DNA from: Dactylorhiza incarnata
Taxonomy: Eukaryota; Streptophyta; Magnoliopsida; Asparagales; Orchidaceae
Length of the DNA stretch: 64,000 bases
Reading direction: 5' to 3'
Assembly: GCA_033032865.1 (NCBI GenBank)
Contig: JAWHQI010000305.1
Span: 2,793,501-2,857,500, forward strand
In this document: positions 10,739-22,377 of the stretch, one piece after another
Numbering within the stretch: position 1 is the stretch's first letter
How the letters are laid out: every line of letters begins with the position of its first letter
Program-made: the position numbers and the translations under genes
Notes under the pieces: generated by a model
What the model was told of the DNA's origin: nothing
What the model saw: only the letters and a program-made list of their open reading frames with translations
Databases searched by the model: none

Positions 10739-13293
10739 ATTTATTTAAGCCATATATTAGTAGGTGAAGAGAGAAATAACTTAACCAAATACCTATATAA
10801 AAAAGAAATTATTAGAATTTTGATATTTGTGAAATTAGTCATGTTCATTCTAAGCAAATTTAATCAGATAATAAAATAAATCAAGTAATTGTCTTGGAAA
10901 ACATTTCGTGTGCGTGGAAGAAAGAGTGGGCATAGAAAGGGGTCAAGAAGACCAGACATTTCTTCTTTCAAATGACATATATTTGTCTTCTTCTATGGTG
11001 CTTATACATTTTTATTTTTTTAATAAATAAAAAAAGATATATCCAAACATAAATTATTAATTAAAAGCCCATGTCCCACAATTATTAAATAATAAAAATA
11101 AATATATTTTTGAATTTTTTAATAAATATATATTTTTAAAAAAATAAATAATAAATATATATATTTTTGAAATTGGAGAGTCCCAATTTAAAAATGCTCA
11201 CTCCACATGATATGTTCCCCTTCTAATGAGCATGTGCTAATAATTAAATGAAAATGAGGTTATCTTGCTCCCTTTATTTATTTATTCATGTTAAATATGA
11301 TTTTCTAAATTAATAATTCAAGTGAATTACTTTTTATGCTCTTTTTCTGAATTTTTATTTGCTGTATTATGTTAATTCAAACAGCATTAGTGCCTTTGGC
11401 ACCGCCCGATATTCCCGAAAGAAATGTATTTGCCGGCGAAAGTGTAATTGATGGTAGCACGACAATACACGGAATCGAGAATGATCGGTGCCGACAGCAA
11501 CCCAGTCATCACCAAGTGCTACCAATGCGCGTTATCCAAGGGCGTTCGATGGTCATGACTATCACATATATTTTCTATCTTTGCTCCAACAATTAACCTA
11601 TAATATCCGCTTTTGCTAAAATAAAAACCAACAATCACGACACGAAGGTCTCATTTGCAGCGTTCGCGCTCCAGCCCGACAGCGGATGAAGGCGAACATT
11701 GGGTCAGGCATGTGTCCGCCTCCGACCGGAATCAGGTAACAAACCTAGGCCAAATATATATGATGAGCTAGTATATATCCCAGACGTTTATAGACATGTG
11801 TTAATGGCCAGCTTCAATAAAAAAAGTAATTTATTCGCTAATCAAAATTAATTAGACTAAGTATAACTGAGATACTAACAGAAAGTTAATGATAGTCGTG
11901 ATGATTAATTTATTAAATTACGAAGTAAATTAATTATAATTACGACAGCTGCTCAAGTTTTGCCATTAATTTCTGCTGACGTTGGCAAGAGGGAAAACGA
12001 CAGAGGGGTGATAATGATTATGATTTACTAATCCAAGATTAGTCAATTATTAATTAAATTCAATTAGTAGATGTTGACCAAATAAATGATCAGCGACCAC
12101 CCATCTTAAGATTGCGATGAAGTAATTAAATAATAAGAATAAAATATTTTCCAGCACTATAATAAATAAATAAATAAATAAATCTGGATCATGTACGTGA
12201 GAAGTACAAGTATAATCGAAAGGTTTACTTCATTGTCCGTACTATATTAAAATTTAAAATGTAAAAACAAACTTTGGCAAAATACCAAAAAATTTCTGTG
12301 AGTTAAACGCACGGGAGAATCGTGGGGGAAATACAAAATGCTCCTATGTTTTTTATTTTTTTACAAAATAAATCACGAAATATTGATCTATGTATTTTTA
12401 CGCTCATTTTAAGTACCCATATGACTATATTTTGGAGTAAAAATACAACTGTAAAAAAGTCTTATTTTTGAACTAAAAATCAAGTTTATTTTTTGATTTA
12501 AAATCTAGTCCATTTTTACAATTAATGAAAATCCAGTTATATTTTTGAACTAAAAAAAGGTCCCCCCACAATTCTCCCATGCGTTGAACGCACGGAAAAT
12601 TCTCTCGGCAAAATATTCTACTTTTCAACTTTACCTCTGTTTATCACAAAATTTTAAATTTTGTTAATTTATTTCTTTTTTCTTTAATTTAAAAAAAATG
12701 ATCTTATATAGATAAAGTTTCTTCCCACAATAAAAATATGCTCTCTCCGCTGCCAGGGGGTTTGCGAGCGGCGGGAGCAGCGTCGTCTTAGAGCAATGTC
12801 GTTCCCGGAGTACTATCATGCGGGGCACTGGGGGCCCATATGCATTGTCACGGTCGAGGTATTGTAACGGTCGAGGTATTGTCGGGGTTGGCCGTAAGGG
12901 CGAAGCCCCGTGCCTCTCACTCGTTATATAATAAATAAATAAGTCCAGCAAAGATTAATATGACCAAAACATTTATGTGATCAAGTTTTGCCCCGAGAAT
13001 CTACATATAAGTTATTTTTTCAGGCTTTATATACATCTTTTGTCTACTCTCCTGCTCCCGATATCTCTCTCATTCTTGATTTTTTTTTAATTTGCTATTG
13101 TTTAACCATGAAATTACCTCATAATTTTCAAATATGTGCGTTGTTGTGCCTTTGAGAAATGAGCATCAGCCAAAATATTCGTCGACGACTAGTGCAACTT
13201 ATTTATTTCAGCGACAACGACCTCACGTGTTAACCAGACTTGATTTTTATCTGTTGTTTCATCAAAGCTAAAAATATATATACCGTTTTAGTA
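10739..13293. other. AT-rich intergenic DNA with a GC-richer island
   Basis: Most of this 2.5 kb is AT-rich without recognisable content. A segment at about 11384-11745 is GC-richer and contains a 75-codon open frame (11369-11596) that I cannot assign to any family. At 12735-12925 lies a piece shared with 32158-32265. No gene is supported. Confidence 0.55.
12735..12925. repeat. Dispersed repeat, copy 1
   Basis: Its last 65 bp or so align with 32200-32265. Both share GGTCG, TCGGG, TTGGC, then AGCCCCGT and TCACTCGT followed by a TA tract. A short GGGGC/GCCCC hairpin is present in the second copy. The class of element is unknown; a short retroelement or Helitron end is possible. Confidence 0.5.
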
Positions 13294-13303
13294 CTGTTTT
13301 ATT

Positions 13304-14420
13304 GAGTAAATTGTTGATAATCCCCCTCAAGTTTTACACTTATGTCAATAACCCTCTTAGACTTTTGAAATAGGTGGATAACCCCCTCAAGTTTTACACT
13401 TATGTCAATAACCTCCATAGACTTTTGAAATAGATGGATAACCCCCCTTAACTCTATGTTTTCATCATAATCATCCTAAATCATCATAAGAATCAAGCTT
13501 TAAGTTAATTAAGGGGTAAAACTGAAAATTTTAATTAAAATACTTGAAATAATTATTTAAAATATATTGTCTAAATTAAATTCTTAAATATGGCTAGTAT
13601 CAACTATAATTAAAGATAAAATAAAATTGATCAGTAAAACATCAATTTAGTTTATCTAACAATAAAAATATTTCTCTCATTAAAAATTATTTCTTTCGAA
13701 TTAAAATATCATTTTAATACATTAAATTATATGAAATATGGTCCAAAAGAAAACTTTTTTAAAATTAAAATGGTGTTTTAATTAAAAAAATTTGTATTTA
13801 ACGAGACTAAAAATTATGAGAATAACGAACGATAAATGTACCGTCACACCGAGGCATGAGAGCAATCTCGGTGACCATAAACCAAAGAATTTTTTCGTTC
13901 ACTTCGCTCAGGAGAATGAATGCGGCTCAAAATTAAAATAATGTTGACACATGACTTATGTTTATATAGTGAAGATATATAGTGAAAATATGTTATGAAA
14001 ATTATATGTTATAAAGGAAAACTTCAAATATATTTAATCTCACATATTTAAAAAATATATTTGAAACTATTAGTCTTTAAATATATATTTAAAATTCTTA
14101 TATTTTTTTAAAATTTTAATGAATGAAATATTTTTTATTATGAAAAAAACTAAATCTTAAGATTTTTTTTAAATTCTATTCTATCGTTAATTATATAGGC
14201 AGCATTTTGTATTAAGGCAATATATTAAAAATTAATTTTAAATATTTTAATTAGAAATTTTGTTTTACCTCTTAATTAACTTAAACCTTAATTTATATGA
14301 TGATTTTAGATGAGTATGATGAAAAAATAAATTTAAGGGGGATTATCTACCTATTTCTAAAGTTTATGGGGGTTATTGACAATGGTGTAAAAACTGAGTG
14401 GGGTTATCAACAATTTACTC
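13304..14420. mobile_element. Mutator-like non-autonomous element, 1.1 kb
   Basis: The left end (GAGTAAATTGTTGATAATCC) and the reversed right end (GAGTAAATTGTTGATAACCC) form inverted repeats over roughly 90 bp. The flanks repeat CTGTTTTATT exactly (13294-13303, 14421-14430), matching the 9-10 bp duplications made by Mutator-type transposases. The interior is AT-rich and non-coding. The left subterminal region carries a second copy of a 61-bp unit (about 13318-13440), which the right end does not. Confidence 0.88.
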
Positions 14421-14536
14421 CTGTTTTATTATATATTGAATGTACAACCAACACTTCTTTCTTCAAGCAAGGAGAGGTTTCCACGTGTCTTTATTGATAA
14501 TTGTAGGCTCTCTAACATCATTTTTTTAGAGTTGTT

Positions 14537-15033
14537 ATTAGCAGTACAAATCTCGCTATTCGCACCCCAAAAATTGTAAAAAACCTAATTATATTCGCAT
14601 TCCAATTCTTGCTAATCTCGCACCCTATCAAATAACCTCCTCTTCATCTTTCTCTCGTTGCCTAAACTCTAGCAGTAGTTCTACCGGTCGCGTCGTTTTC
14701 CCCCCCTCTTAGATTCACATTCAAAAAAAAATTATCCAATGAAAATCTCAAAAAAGTAATCAATTTTCTGGTTAGAAAAAGGTTTGCATGTCATTTAACT
14801 TGGTTTAGAGTTAATTTCTCTATGCATGTCATTTAACTTGTTTTTCTGGTAGATTTTTAAATTGTTTGTCTCTAAGATGTTTTTCTATGTTTCTAGTACT
14901 TAATAAATCAGCAAATTGTATGTTTCGCTTGTTTGGGTAGGAAGTGGGGTGTAATTATAATTTTAGAGTATAAATAAAATATATGGACTACGAATAGCGA
15001 TGGACTACGAATAGCTAGTTCCGGACTGCTAAT
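14537..15033. mobile_element. Possible inverted-repeat element (MITE)
   Basis: ATTAGCAGT at the left is matched by ACTGCTAAT at the right. The adjoining TAGCTATTCG and CGCTATTCGC words are also inverted partners. No clear target duplication was found. The interior is AT-rich and non-coding, so identity as a transposon is tentative. Confidence 0.5.
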
Positions 15034-15107
15034 ATCTAGTAATAAAAATTAAATAATATTTTTATCAATTTTTGTCGTGGCAAGATTTACCTACGCAAAA
15101 TGTTGAA

Positions 15108-15300
15108 GCCATTAGGAATCCGATGATCAAGATTATTATAACTAATCCTGATTATCGATGTTAAATTTTAAATGGGACTAATATGACACTTAAGGTACGG
15201 CGCCAAAGAAATTGACTCGTGATTCTCTGGCATTTCATGCTTATAATTGATTTGTATAAGTGAATAAATTCCTATTATCTTATACCAGCATTATTCGTTA
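15108..15300. repeat. 190-bp dispersed repeat, copy 1
   Basis: This segment, from CCATTAGGAATCCGATG to CATTATTCGTTA, aligns along its whole length with 26670-26876 and differs by scattered substitutions and small indels. It ends exactly where LTR copy B begins. No coding content or inverted ends were recognised. Confidence 0.85.
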
Positions 15301-16319
15301 TGTTGCGGTTGCTCCAAGCTTAGCGTGTCGGTCGAGATTGACCGCCTTAGCTCGAGAGCAAGTCGGACGCTGCACACAGTCAAAATAGAGACTAATAGCT
15401 GACAATGAGACTTTTAGCATGGAAAATTTGGAGAAGGTGAAAAACCACATGATTGGATCTGTGTCAGCCAAATTGCACTATATCTTGGTGTTTTACAAGT
15501 AGAAGAATGCGAGAGGGTGATAGGCCACCGCTTGTCGCAGGGGGTGAGAGAAGAAAGAGAGGAAAATTCCGCGAGTCCCTCAGGAGGAATCTACAAAGGG
15601 GAAGGAGATCCTCAAGAGAGACTTCGAGCGTCAAAGGAGTACTCTGAAAGATCTTCGAAGGAGCTCTCTAAGGTGCCCTTTGAATGAGCGCTTGGAACTC
15701 CATTTTTAGTTTTTGACAGGGGCAGCTTAGTAATTGCGTTGTTGCAACCACTATAACTACCGGACGGGCGAATCACATTCCTTGATCGGGAGTACACGAA
15801 TCGCCACTTTTGTAGATATGACGATTCTGTCCCCTGGAACTTTGGCGCGCTCGGAGGCGAGGGAAGCTTTGGCGTGCTCGGATGCGAGGGAAGCTTTGGC
15901 GTGCTCGGATGCGACATGAGCTTTGGCGTGCTCGAAGCGTCAGGAGCTTTGGCGTGCTCGGAAGACCCGGTTGGATGAGTTTTGCGAGCTGTCTTTGAGG
16001 GGACCTTCAAGGAGCGAAGAAGATCTTCAAGGCTCCGAAGGAATCTTCAAAGGCCAAATGAGATCTTCGAGCCGTCTTCAAAAGCTGAAGGAGATCTTCG
16101 AACCGTCTTCAAGGAATCTTCGAACTCCAAAGGAGAACTTCGAGCGCAGAAAGTGATCTTCGAAGAGATCTTCAAGCACTGAAGGAGAACTCAGAGAAAT
16201 CTTCAAAGGAAGACTCTGGAGCTCTCTCAAGCGTAGAAGACAGGGTCTTTTCAAATGAGGGCTGTGAGTCCCTTTTATAGATTATAAGAGGGGAATTTTG
16301 GTAATTATGTCGCAATGGA

Positions 16320-17008
16320 GTCTTGCTATCTGCACACCCATGATCATAAATTGGTTATGCGCACCCCATACTGATGGATTTCGTTATGCGCACCCCCATG
16401 AATGGGGATTTCGTTATGCGCACATCCATGATGAGGGATTTTATTATCTGCACCCAATGATGGAGCATTTTACTATGTGCACCCTTATGATTGAGGATTT
16501 TACTATTTGCACCTAATGATGAGAAATTTTACTATCCGCACCCAATAATGGGAGATTTTACTATGTGCACCCCCATGATGGAGGATTTTACTATTCACAC
16601 CCAATGATAAGTGATTTTACTATCCGCACCAAATAATTAGAGATTTTACTATGTGCACCCCTATGATGGAGGATTTTACTATCCGCACTCAATGATGTGG
16701 GATTTTATTATGTGCACCCATATGGTGGAGAATTTTACTATCCGCACCTAATAATGGGAGATTTTACTATCCGCACCCAATAATGGAGGATTTTACTATG
16801 TGCACCCCAATGATGAAAGATTTTACTATTCGCGCCCAATGATAGTGAATTTTACTATGTGCACCTCCATGATAGAGGATTTTACTATTTGTACCCCATG
16901 AGGGATTTTACTATCTGCACCCAATCATGCGGGATTTTACTATGTGCACACCCATGTTGGAGGATTTTACTATTCGCACCCAATGATGGAGGATTTTACT
17001 ATGTGCAC
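16320..17008. repeat. U3 minisatellite of LTR B, left part (about 24 units)
   Basis: Units of 27-30 bp follow the pattern GATTTTACTATGTGCACC plus CCATGATGGAG, alternating GTGCAC, CTGCAC and CCGCAC. The CCGCACCCnATG part resembles the CCGCACCCCATGG of copy A, which suggests a common ancestor of the two arrays. Confidence 0.9.
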
Positions 17009-17387
17009 CTCATTGTACAACCCCGTACCCGTCGGGTGGGACCCTCCCCAGATAGCGGGGACCCGTGGTGTCCCGTGATTGACTAGCATTGACCGGGGTG
17101 CGATTAGGATCCATATTCTTAAATAAACAAAGAATGGGGGTGCGAGTAGCGGAGTTTGGTGTGCGTTTAGAAAAGAGGGCTGCGGATAGCCATGTTTGGC
17201 TAGGGTTTTTTATAAAACCTAAAAATAAACTCAAAAGGAGGGCTTTTCCTTCCCAGCCGCAAGAGGAGACGAGACCCTCCCCCTTCCTGTTCGCGCGCAT
17301 CTAGGGCAGCAGCCGAGGCCCCCGCTCCCCGTCGCCCTTCCCCCTCTCGTCGCCCGTGAGCAAAAGGAGGACCCCCGATCTCCCTTC

Positions 17388-17790
17388 CTCCTCTCCCGTG
17401 GCCGTCCGAGGCGAAATCCGGCCGGGAGCTCCTCTCCCGTGGCCGTCCAAGGCAAGATCCGGCCGGGAGCTCCTCTACCGTGGCCGTCCGAGGCGAAATC
17501 CGGCCGGGAGCTCCTCTCCCGTGGCCGTCCAAGGCAAGATCCGGCCGGGAGCTCCTCTCCCGTGGCCGTCCGAGGCAAGATACGGCCGGGAGCTCCTCTC
17601 CCGTGGATGACCGAGGCGAGATCCGGCCGGGAGCTCCTCTCCCGTGGCCGTCCAAGGCAAGATCCGACCGGGAGCTCCTCTCTCGTGGCCGTCCGAGGCG
17701 AGATCCGACCGGGAGCTCTTCTCCCGTGGCCGTCCGAGACGAAATCCGGCCGGGAGCTCCTCTCCCGTGGCCGACCGGAGCGAGGAGTGT
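17388..17790. repeat. 41-bp minisatellite in U3, about ten copies
   Basis: The unit contains CCGTGGCCGTCCGAGGC, then GAnATCCGGCCGGGAGCTCC. It is open in several frames on both strands, which explains long artefactual frames covering 17200-18066. Substitutions between units are few, so homogenisation is recent. Confidence 0.92.
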
Positions 17791-18100
17791 CGGGGGCTTC
17801 TCTCCCGCCACTCCTCTTCTTGTCTCCAAAGCATGAAAGTGGAGGCATATCAGATCGTGTAAAGCCGCTATGGTCGCTGGACGTCGAGCTCGCGCAAGGT
17901 CTTCGGTTGCGACTCCGTCAAAAGCACGCGTCAAGGGTAACGAATTTCTACTTGGGCAGGTGAAGCCTTCAATTCTCATACTTGCATGGAAGCTCCCCTC
18001 CATCATCAGGTGGAGGAGGTGTGCTCTCCGACGGGTTGATGTGCGCATCCCCGAAATTAACCACATTAGCGTCCGGAAGTGTGATTACGGTTTTAGGCAT

Positions 18101-18238
18101 TCTGTGTGAAGCCCATCCGGGTGTGTAGACCGGATTGGTGATGTTGCTGTGTGAAGCCCATCTGGGTGTGTAGACCGGATTGGTGATGTTTCTGTGTGAA
18201 GCCCGTCCGGACGTGGGGGCCGGATTGGTGATGTCCTG
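18101..18238. repeat. 46-bp tandem repeat, three copies
   Basis: Each unit begins TCTGTGTGAAGCCC and ends CCGGATTGGTGATGT. It is a second array of the same U3, between the 41-bp array and the TATA box. Confidence 0.9.
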
Positions 18239-18750
18239 AGGATCAAGGAGAAGACTCAACAGGAAGATATTTATTATTTGCCCGTATTTATAAAATGTCG
18301 CCGCCTCGGGAAAGGGGTGTGGGCAATGTAGCTCGGTTTGCTTCAATTGGTCGAGGCTCGGTTTGCTACCGCATGGCGAGACGTTGGCGTACAGGTGTCG
18401 CAGTACCAAGAAGGGAGTTGCGAGCTTAAGCCCAAAGTTGTGCCGCCCCGAGAAGGGCTTATTTATTTATATTTGCCGGTCTGCGTGCCGAAGTTTGGAG
18501 CTTATGCTCTTGTAAATTAAAATGCCTGTGATGCCCTCTTTATGTAGCTTATATTTTTATCGTAGGCGAGTGGTGTTTTCACGAACCACTCGCCCCGTGG
18601 GAACCCCGAGGTGAAATTATCGGGAAGACCTTAAGGGTCAGTTAATTAACTCTTAGAACGGCGGAGTTACGCTGTCGGCAGTCCCATTTGGGCTGCGTAT
18701 AGTCAGACTGTTTGTCGGGATTACGCTATTGGCGGCCCGGACGAGGAACG

Positions 18751-18760
18751 CTATAAATAG
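18751..18760 (+). promoter_or_regulatory. TATA box of the Tat-like LTR
   Basis: CTATAAATAG followed by ACCCAAGAGAG. The same sequence is at 22537-22546 in the 3' LTR, so it belongs to the element. Transcription would begin roughly 30 bp downstream. Confidence 0.75.
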
Positions 18761-19062
18761 ACCCAAGAGAGCACCTTTAGGAGGGGGATTCGGTTTGGGA
18801 TTTCCCCTTAGATGTTTTGGTTGGCCAAGAGAGTCCCCTAATGGTGCTTTGTCTCAGTCTTTGGCTTCGGAGGGGAAGTGCTTGTTAGTCTTCCGGGTGT
18901 GTGGTGGGACCTCCACGCTGAGGCCTTGGGTTCGTCCTTTGAGTTCCTAGTTTTGTGCCTAGATTGTTAGCTTGAGTGAAGTAGGTGTGAGGCCACCCCT
19001 CTTTTGGGACCCCGAACTCCACAGAGACCAAGTCTTGTTCGCAAGATTTCGGTTTCAACACA

Positions 19063-19080
19063 TGGTGCGGTGAGCGTGGA
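19063..19080 (+). other. Primer-binding site of the Tat-like element
   Basis: TGGTGCGGTGAGCGTGGA starts two bases after the LTR. Its complement ends in CCA, as a tRNA 3' end must. The identical 18-mer lies at the LTR edge of the non-coding element at 49939-49956, which supports the assignment. I could not name the tRNA with confidence. Confidence 0.75.
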
Positions 19081-19320
19081 GAATGGCCAACACAGAAAAG
19101 CTCGGGCGGACATCATGGCTAGAGAAGAGGAACTGAGTGATGACCAAGGTAATGCGCTGACACCCGCGGGAGGGGTCTCGCAGTCTCAGTCCGAGGGATT
19201 CCGGCGAGAGTTTCGGCGGGAGGTCATGGAGACTTTGCGGCACACTTTCGCTGCGCGTGGCAAGTGCTCAAACACCACCTGCCCCAGTTGATCGTGACGC
19301 CATCTTGGGGCGAGTGTTCA
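19081..19320 (+). pseudogene. Gag N-terminus of the Tat-like element, truncated
   Basis: Following the primer site, an open frame in the plus strand runs with ENGQHRKARADIMAREEEL and then a FRREFRREVMETL segment. It is charged and helical, as expected for the start of a gypsy gag. The frame breaks near 19255, and a neighbouring frame continues with PAPVDRDAILGR before the sequence becomes unrelated at about 19320. The capsid core and zinc knuckle are missing. The gag identity rests on position more than on a conserved domain. Confidence 0.6.
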
Positions 19321-19329
19321 TGTTTTAGG

Positions 19330-20080
19330 TTTTCGTTTTCCTTAATTTCCTTCCTTCTCATGTGAAAGATACTCAATGAAATTTAATCCTTGTCAGGAGG
19401 TTGGGCAGAAGTATATATGAAAAGGTTTAAGTACCTGCACGATGTCAAGTATATCTTTCAATCGAACTTTAAAATATCTTTTAGAATCAGAAGGCTCTTG
19501 AAATCCGAGTAATTGCTGACCCCAATATCATGAGCAAAGCCAGAATCTGTCCTAAAATCTAACCCTGTCGATCGAATCATAGAAGTCATCTCATCCTTTG
19601 ATTCCAATTCAAGCCCCATGTTCTCCAGTTTCCCTGCTCTAGTCCAAAATATTGGATGAGGGTTATTTCGGTCGAAGGAGAATGAGTGATATTGTCTGAT
19701 TAATATTATTATGCCGGAAAATATACTACGTGTCAATCTTCTTCTGAACTTTTTTCTACTTGAAGTGATCTCGAAAAATGTATATACCATTTTTTCTCCC
19801 CTACGACATTCACTTTTGCACAAGCCAAGTATACGTCATAAAGAAATTCTAGACGTAAGACGAAGAGATCTGGTACTAGCAACTAATGCAGGTTTCATGG
19901 TTCAATGTCATTTTTTTAGTAAGATGGAAAATGCAAAGTCTCTTCAACCGGATAAATGCTCATTTCGGAGGAGACATTGTCATCTCAGAGTTTTCTTGTG
20001 AGCATCAATTAACATCGTGTTTAAAACTTTTATTTTCTTGTATCAGTTAAGTCCAGGAAGCTCTGCGCCACGGTTGTTGT
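19330..20080. other. Unassigned insert flank inside the Tat-like element
   Basis: It lies between the truncated gag and the reversed gypsy pol. An open frame of 121 codons on the minus strand (19458-19823) shows no family I recognise. It may be the 3' UTR of the invading gypsy element. Confidence 0.4.
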
Positions 20081-21260
20081 CAAATAGGGATGACATAATG
20101 TCATAGAGAGAGTCAATTTACTCAAATGGTCTACCACAACAAAGATTATTTCCTTCCAGTGAGGTCTAGACACTGCATTTACTGATATAGTCGTGAAAGG
20201 TGACCTTGAGCTTCTTCCAATAATAGAGTTGTTGGGGCAATTAAGTGTTTGTTATCCCTGAATGCCCACCAATTCCAGTGCCACGATATAACTGTAATTA
20301 AAGTTTCTTAACTTCATCATCTGCAGTTACAAACTTTCACTTCCGCTTCAACACTCTATTAACACCCTGATATTCAGGCTTATATGTATTATCTTCTTTC
20401 TTCTTAACTAATTCTTCTATTATAAAATGTGACCCCAATAGCCTCATGTACGTTTGATTCTTTGCAATAGATAAGATGTCATAACTACTAGGGCCGCTAG
20501 TCGTGCCTCAACTTCCTGGTGTTAACTTCCTTGTGTTGTCTTGACAAACCATTTGCACCGTTGTTTTCACTACATTTTTCATATGCAAGTCATATCCCAG
20601 AAACTTGGTGATATATTTTTGGTGTTGTTGAGTGGTGTTTCTCCGCTTCATCAAATATTTTGACCATGATGGTTTGTGCTGATATAAAAATGTATTCCTA
20701 TCAGATAATGTCTCCAATTTTATAGCTAAAGCTATTACGAGCAGTTTTTCTCATAAATTGATAATGCGACATTTCTAGGTCTTAAAGTCTTACTGAAATG
20801 CACAATATGATGATGATCCTGAGTTAATATTGCTGCCACTCTCAGATTTGAAGCATGTGTCTCTACTATAAACGTCTTAGAGAAATATGGTAATGTCAGG
20901 ATTGGAGGATTCCTGTCAGCTAATTTCAATTATTTGAATGCTTCTTTTGCTTCAATAGTTCACTGGAAAGATCACTTCTTCAATAGATTTGTCAGTAGTA
21001 GAGATATTAACTCATAGTTCATGAGATTTTTTTTGTAATAGTAATTTAAACCTATGAAGCCTCTTAACTACCTAACTAAATTTGGAACTGGTCACTATAA
21101 CATATCCTAAATTTTCTTTGGATTAGCTTCCACCCCATAAGCAAATACGTAAAATAAATTAAGAATTAAGCGGTGTGATATGTTAACCTCATAACAGAGC
21201 ACCTCAACGATCACACTGGTGATGCAGATAATGTTAAAACGATAGTATGTTAAATGTTCT
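20081..21260 (-). pseudogene. Decayed Ty3/gypsy pol (RT end, RNase H, integrase start), reversed
   Basis: On the minus strand, starting at the right, the sequence keeps the end of a gypsy reverse transcriptase (a VEANPKKI-like word, then LRGFIGLNYYYKKNLMNYE). Next is an RNase H with NPPILTLPYFSKTFIVET and IVHFSKTLRPRNVALSIYEK at 20735-20929, and an HQKYITKFLGYDLHMKN segment at about 20590-20680. Beyond 20270 an integrase zinc-finger region can be glimpsed (GHSGITNT). Frameshifts and stops interrupt every domain. The RNase H style is that of chromoviruses. It is opposite in orientation to its Tat-like host, so it is probably a separate, nested or captured fragment; LTRs for it were not found. 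Confidence 0.85.
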
Positions 21261-21674
21261 AATCACTAGCCCAAATATTTTATTGACCGAGTTTTTGTCG
21301 AAGAAGGGTAAAATTGCATACGCTACTGCTAAGCTTTTTATTTATGGTGCAAGTCCTTTTCAAAAATAAGGGTAAGAACCATACAGATTGTGTTTTACTT
21401 GATCTTATGGCCAGTTTTACACTTAACATTGAAGAAAGTTATTTACATCTCAAAATAGGCGGTGTTAGTACTTTTTACTTGGTTCAAGAATTGTACACTC
21501 AATAAGGCTTAATCCGGCCTGCACTATGATTTTGGCTTCACAGGGCTTCCGATTTTGTTTATCATGTCGCTCTTGCGATTTTGCCCCATTCTGCGAGCCC
21601 CGTTCTCATGAGATTCCGGGTTATGCCCAGACTATTTTACCCTATCCATTGTCGAGAAGTTGATAGCGTTTTAG
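21261..21674. other. Region between the reversed gypsy pol and the Tat integrase end
   Basis: A 63-codon frame (21314-21505) is unassigned. From about 21510 the plus strand probably belongs to the Tat-like integrase region, but it is too decayed to translate convincingly. Confidence 0.4.
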
Positions 21675-21812
21675 AAGCTCAACCCCAACTGGGAAGGCCC
21701 ATATTTTGTAAGTGAAGTGCTAAAGTCAGGAGGGTACCACCTCCAGGATGTGGAAGGGGTACCCCTCGGTCGAGCCAGGAGCGTGGATGACTTGAAGCGT
21801 TTCTATTCATAA
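21675..21812 (+). pseudogene. C-terminus of gypsy (Tat-like) integrase
   Basis: The plus strand encodes KLNPNWEGPYFVSEVL, then GGYHLQDVEG, then a VDDLKRFYS end and a TAA stop at 21810-21812. This is the characteristic PNWEGPY-to-LKRFY tail of plant Tat/Athila integrases, which helps in binding DNA. Only about 45 codons are legible. It is in the same orientation as the LTRs and the gag fragment and marks the 3' end of the original pol. Confidence 0.85.
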
Positions 21813-21901
21813 AATTCTTGTATGCATTCATTCTTAAATACCATTTCGTATGTATTGTTTTTATACTAACCATGAGTTCAAGGTGATAAGTTCTTTATGC
21901 T

Positions 21902-22377
21902 GAAATGCCCCAGATCGATTCCGCTCCCGGGCTCTCACTAGACAGGGGGGTTCAGGTTGATCTCTGGAGAGGCTGGCAAGGTGGTATATGTTTGGTGCTG
22001 GAATGCCCCAGATCGATTCCGCTCCCGGGCTCTCACTAGACGGGGGGTTCAGGTTGATCTCTGGAGAGGCTGGAAAGGTGGTATATGTTTGGTGCTGGAA
22101 TGCCCCAGATCGATTCCGCTCCCGGGCTCTCACTAGACGGGGGGTTCAGGTTGATCTCTGGAGAGGCTGGCAATGTGACAAGTTTTTGTGCTGGAATGCC
22201 CCAGATCGATTCCGCTCCCGGGCTCTCACTAGACGGGGGGTTCAGTTTGATCTCTGGAGAGGCTGGCAAGGTGACAAGTTTTTGTTCTGGAATGCCCCAG
22301 ATCGATTCTGCTCCCGGGCTCTCACTAGACGGGGGGTTCAGGTAGATCTCTGGAGAGGCTGGCAAGGTGACAAGTTT
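21902..22377. repeat. 96-bp tandem repeat in the 3' UTR, five copies
   Basis: The unit starts GAATGCCCCAGATCGATTCC and continues through a GGGGGGTTCAGGTTGATC block. Tandem repeats between the integrase stop and the 3' LTR are known in Tat-group elements. The copies differ by few bases. Confidence 0.92.

Larger units (their letters stand above)
17014..19060 (+). repeat. 5' LTR of the Tat-like element
   Basis: The boundaries are set by the CTCAT duplication and by the primer site that follows 19060. Its last 460 bp match the 3' LTR at 22387-22846 closely. A TATA box (CTATAAATAG, 18751-18760) is shared by both. U3 contains two tandem arrays (17388-17790 and 18101-18238). Confidence 0.85.

Noticed and set aside
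11369..11596. 75-codon frame in a GC-richer island
   Set aside because: Not assignable to a family. Too short and without supporting signals to be called a gene.
17200..18066. Long overlapping open frames on both strands (up to 288 codons)
   Set aside because: They come from the 41-bp GC-rich array, which lacks stop codons in several frames. The translated peptide is a simple repeat with no domain.
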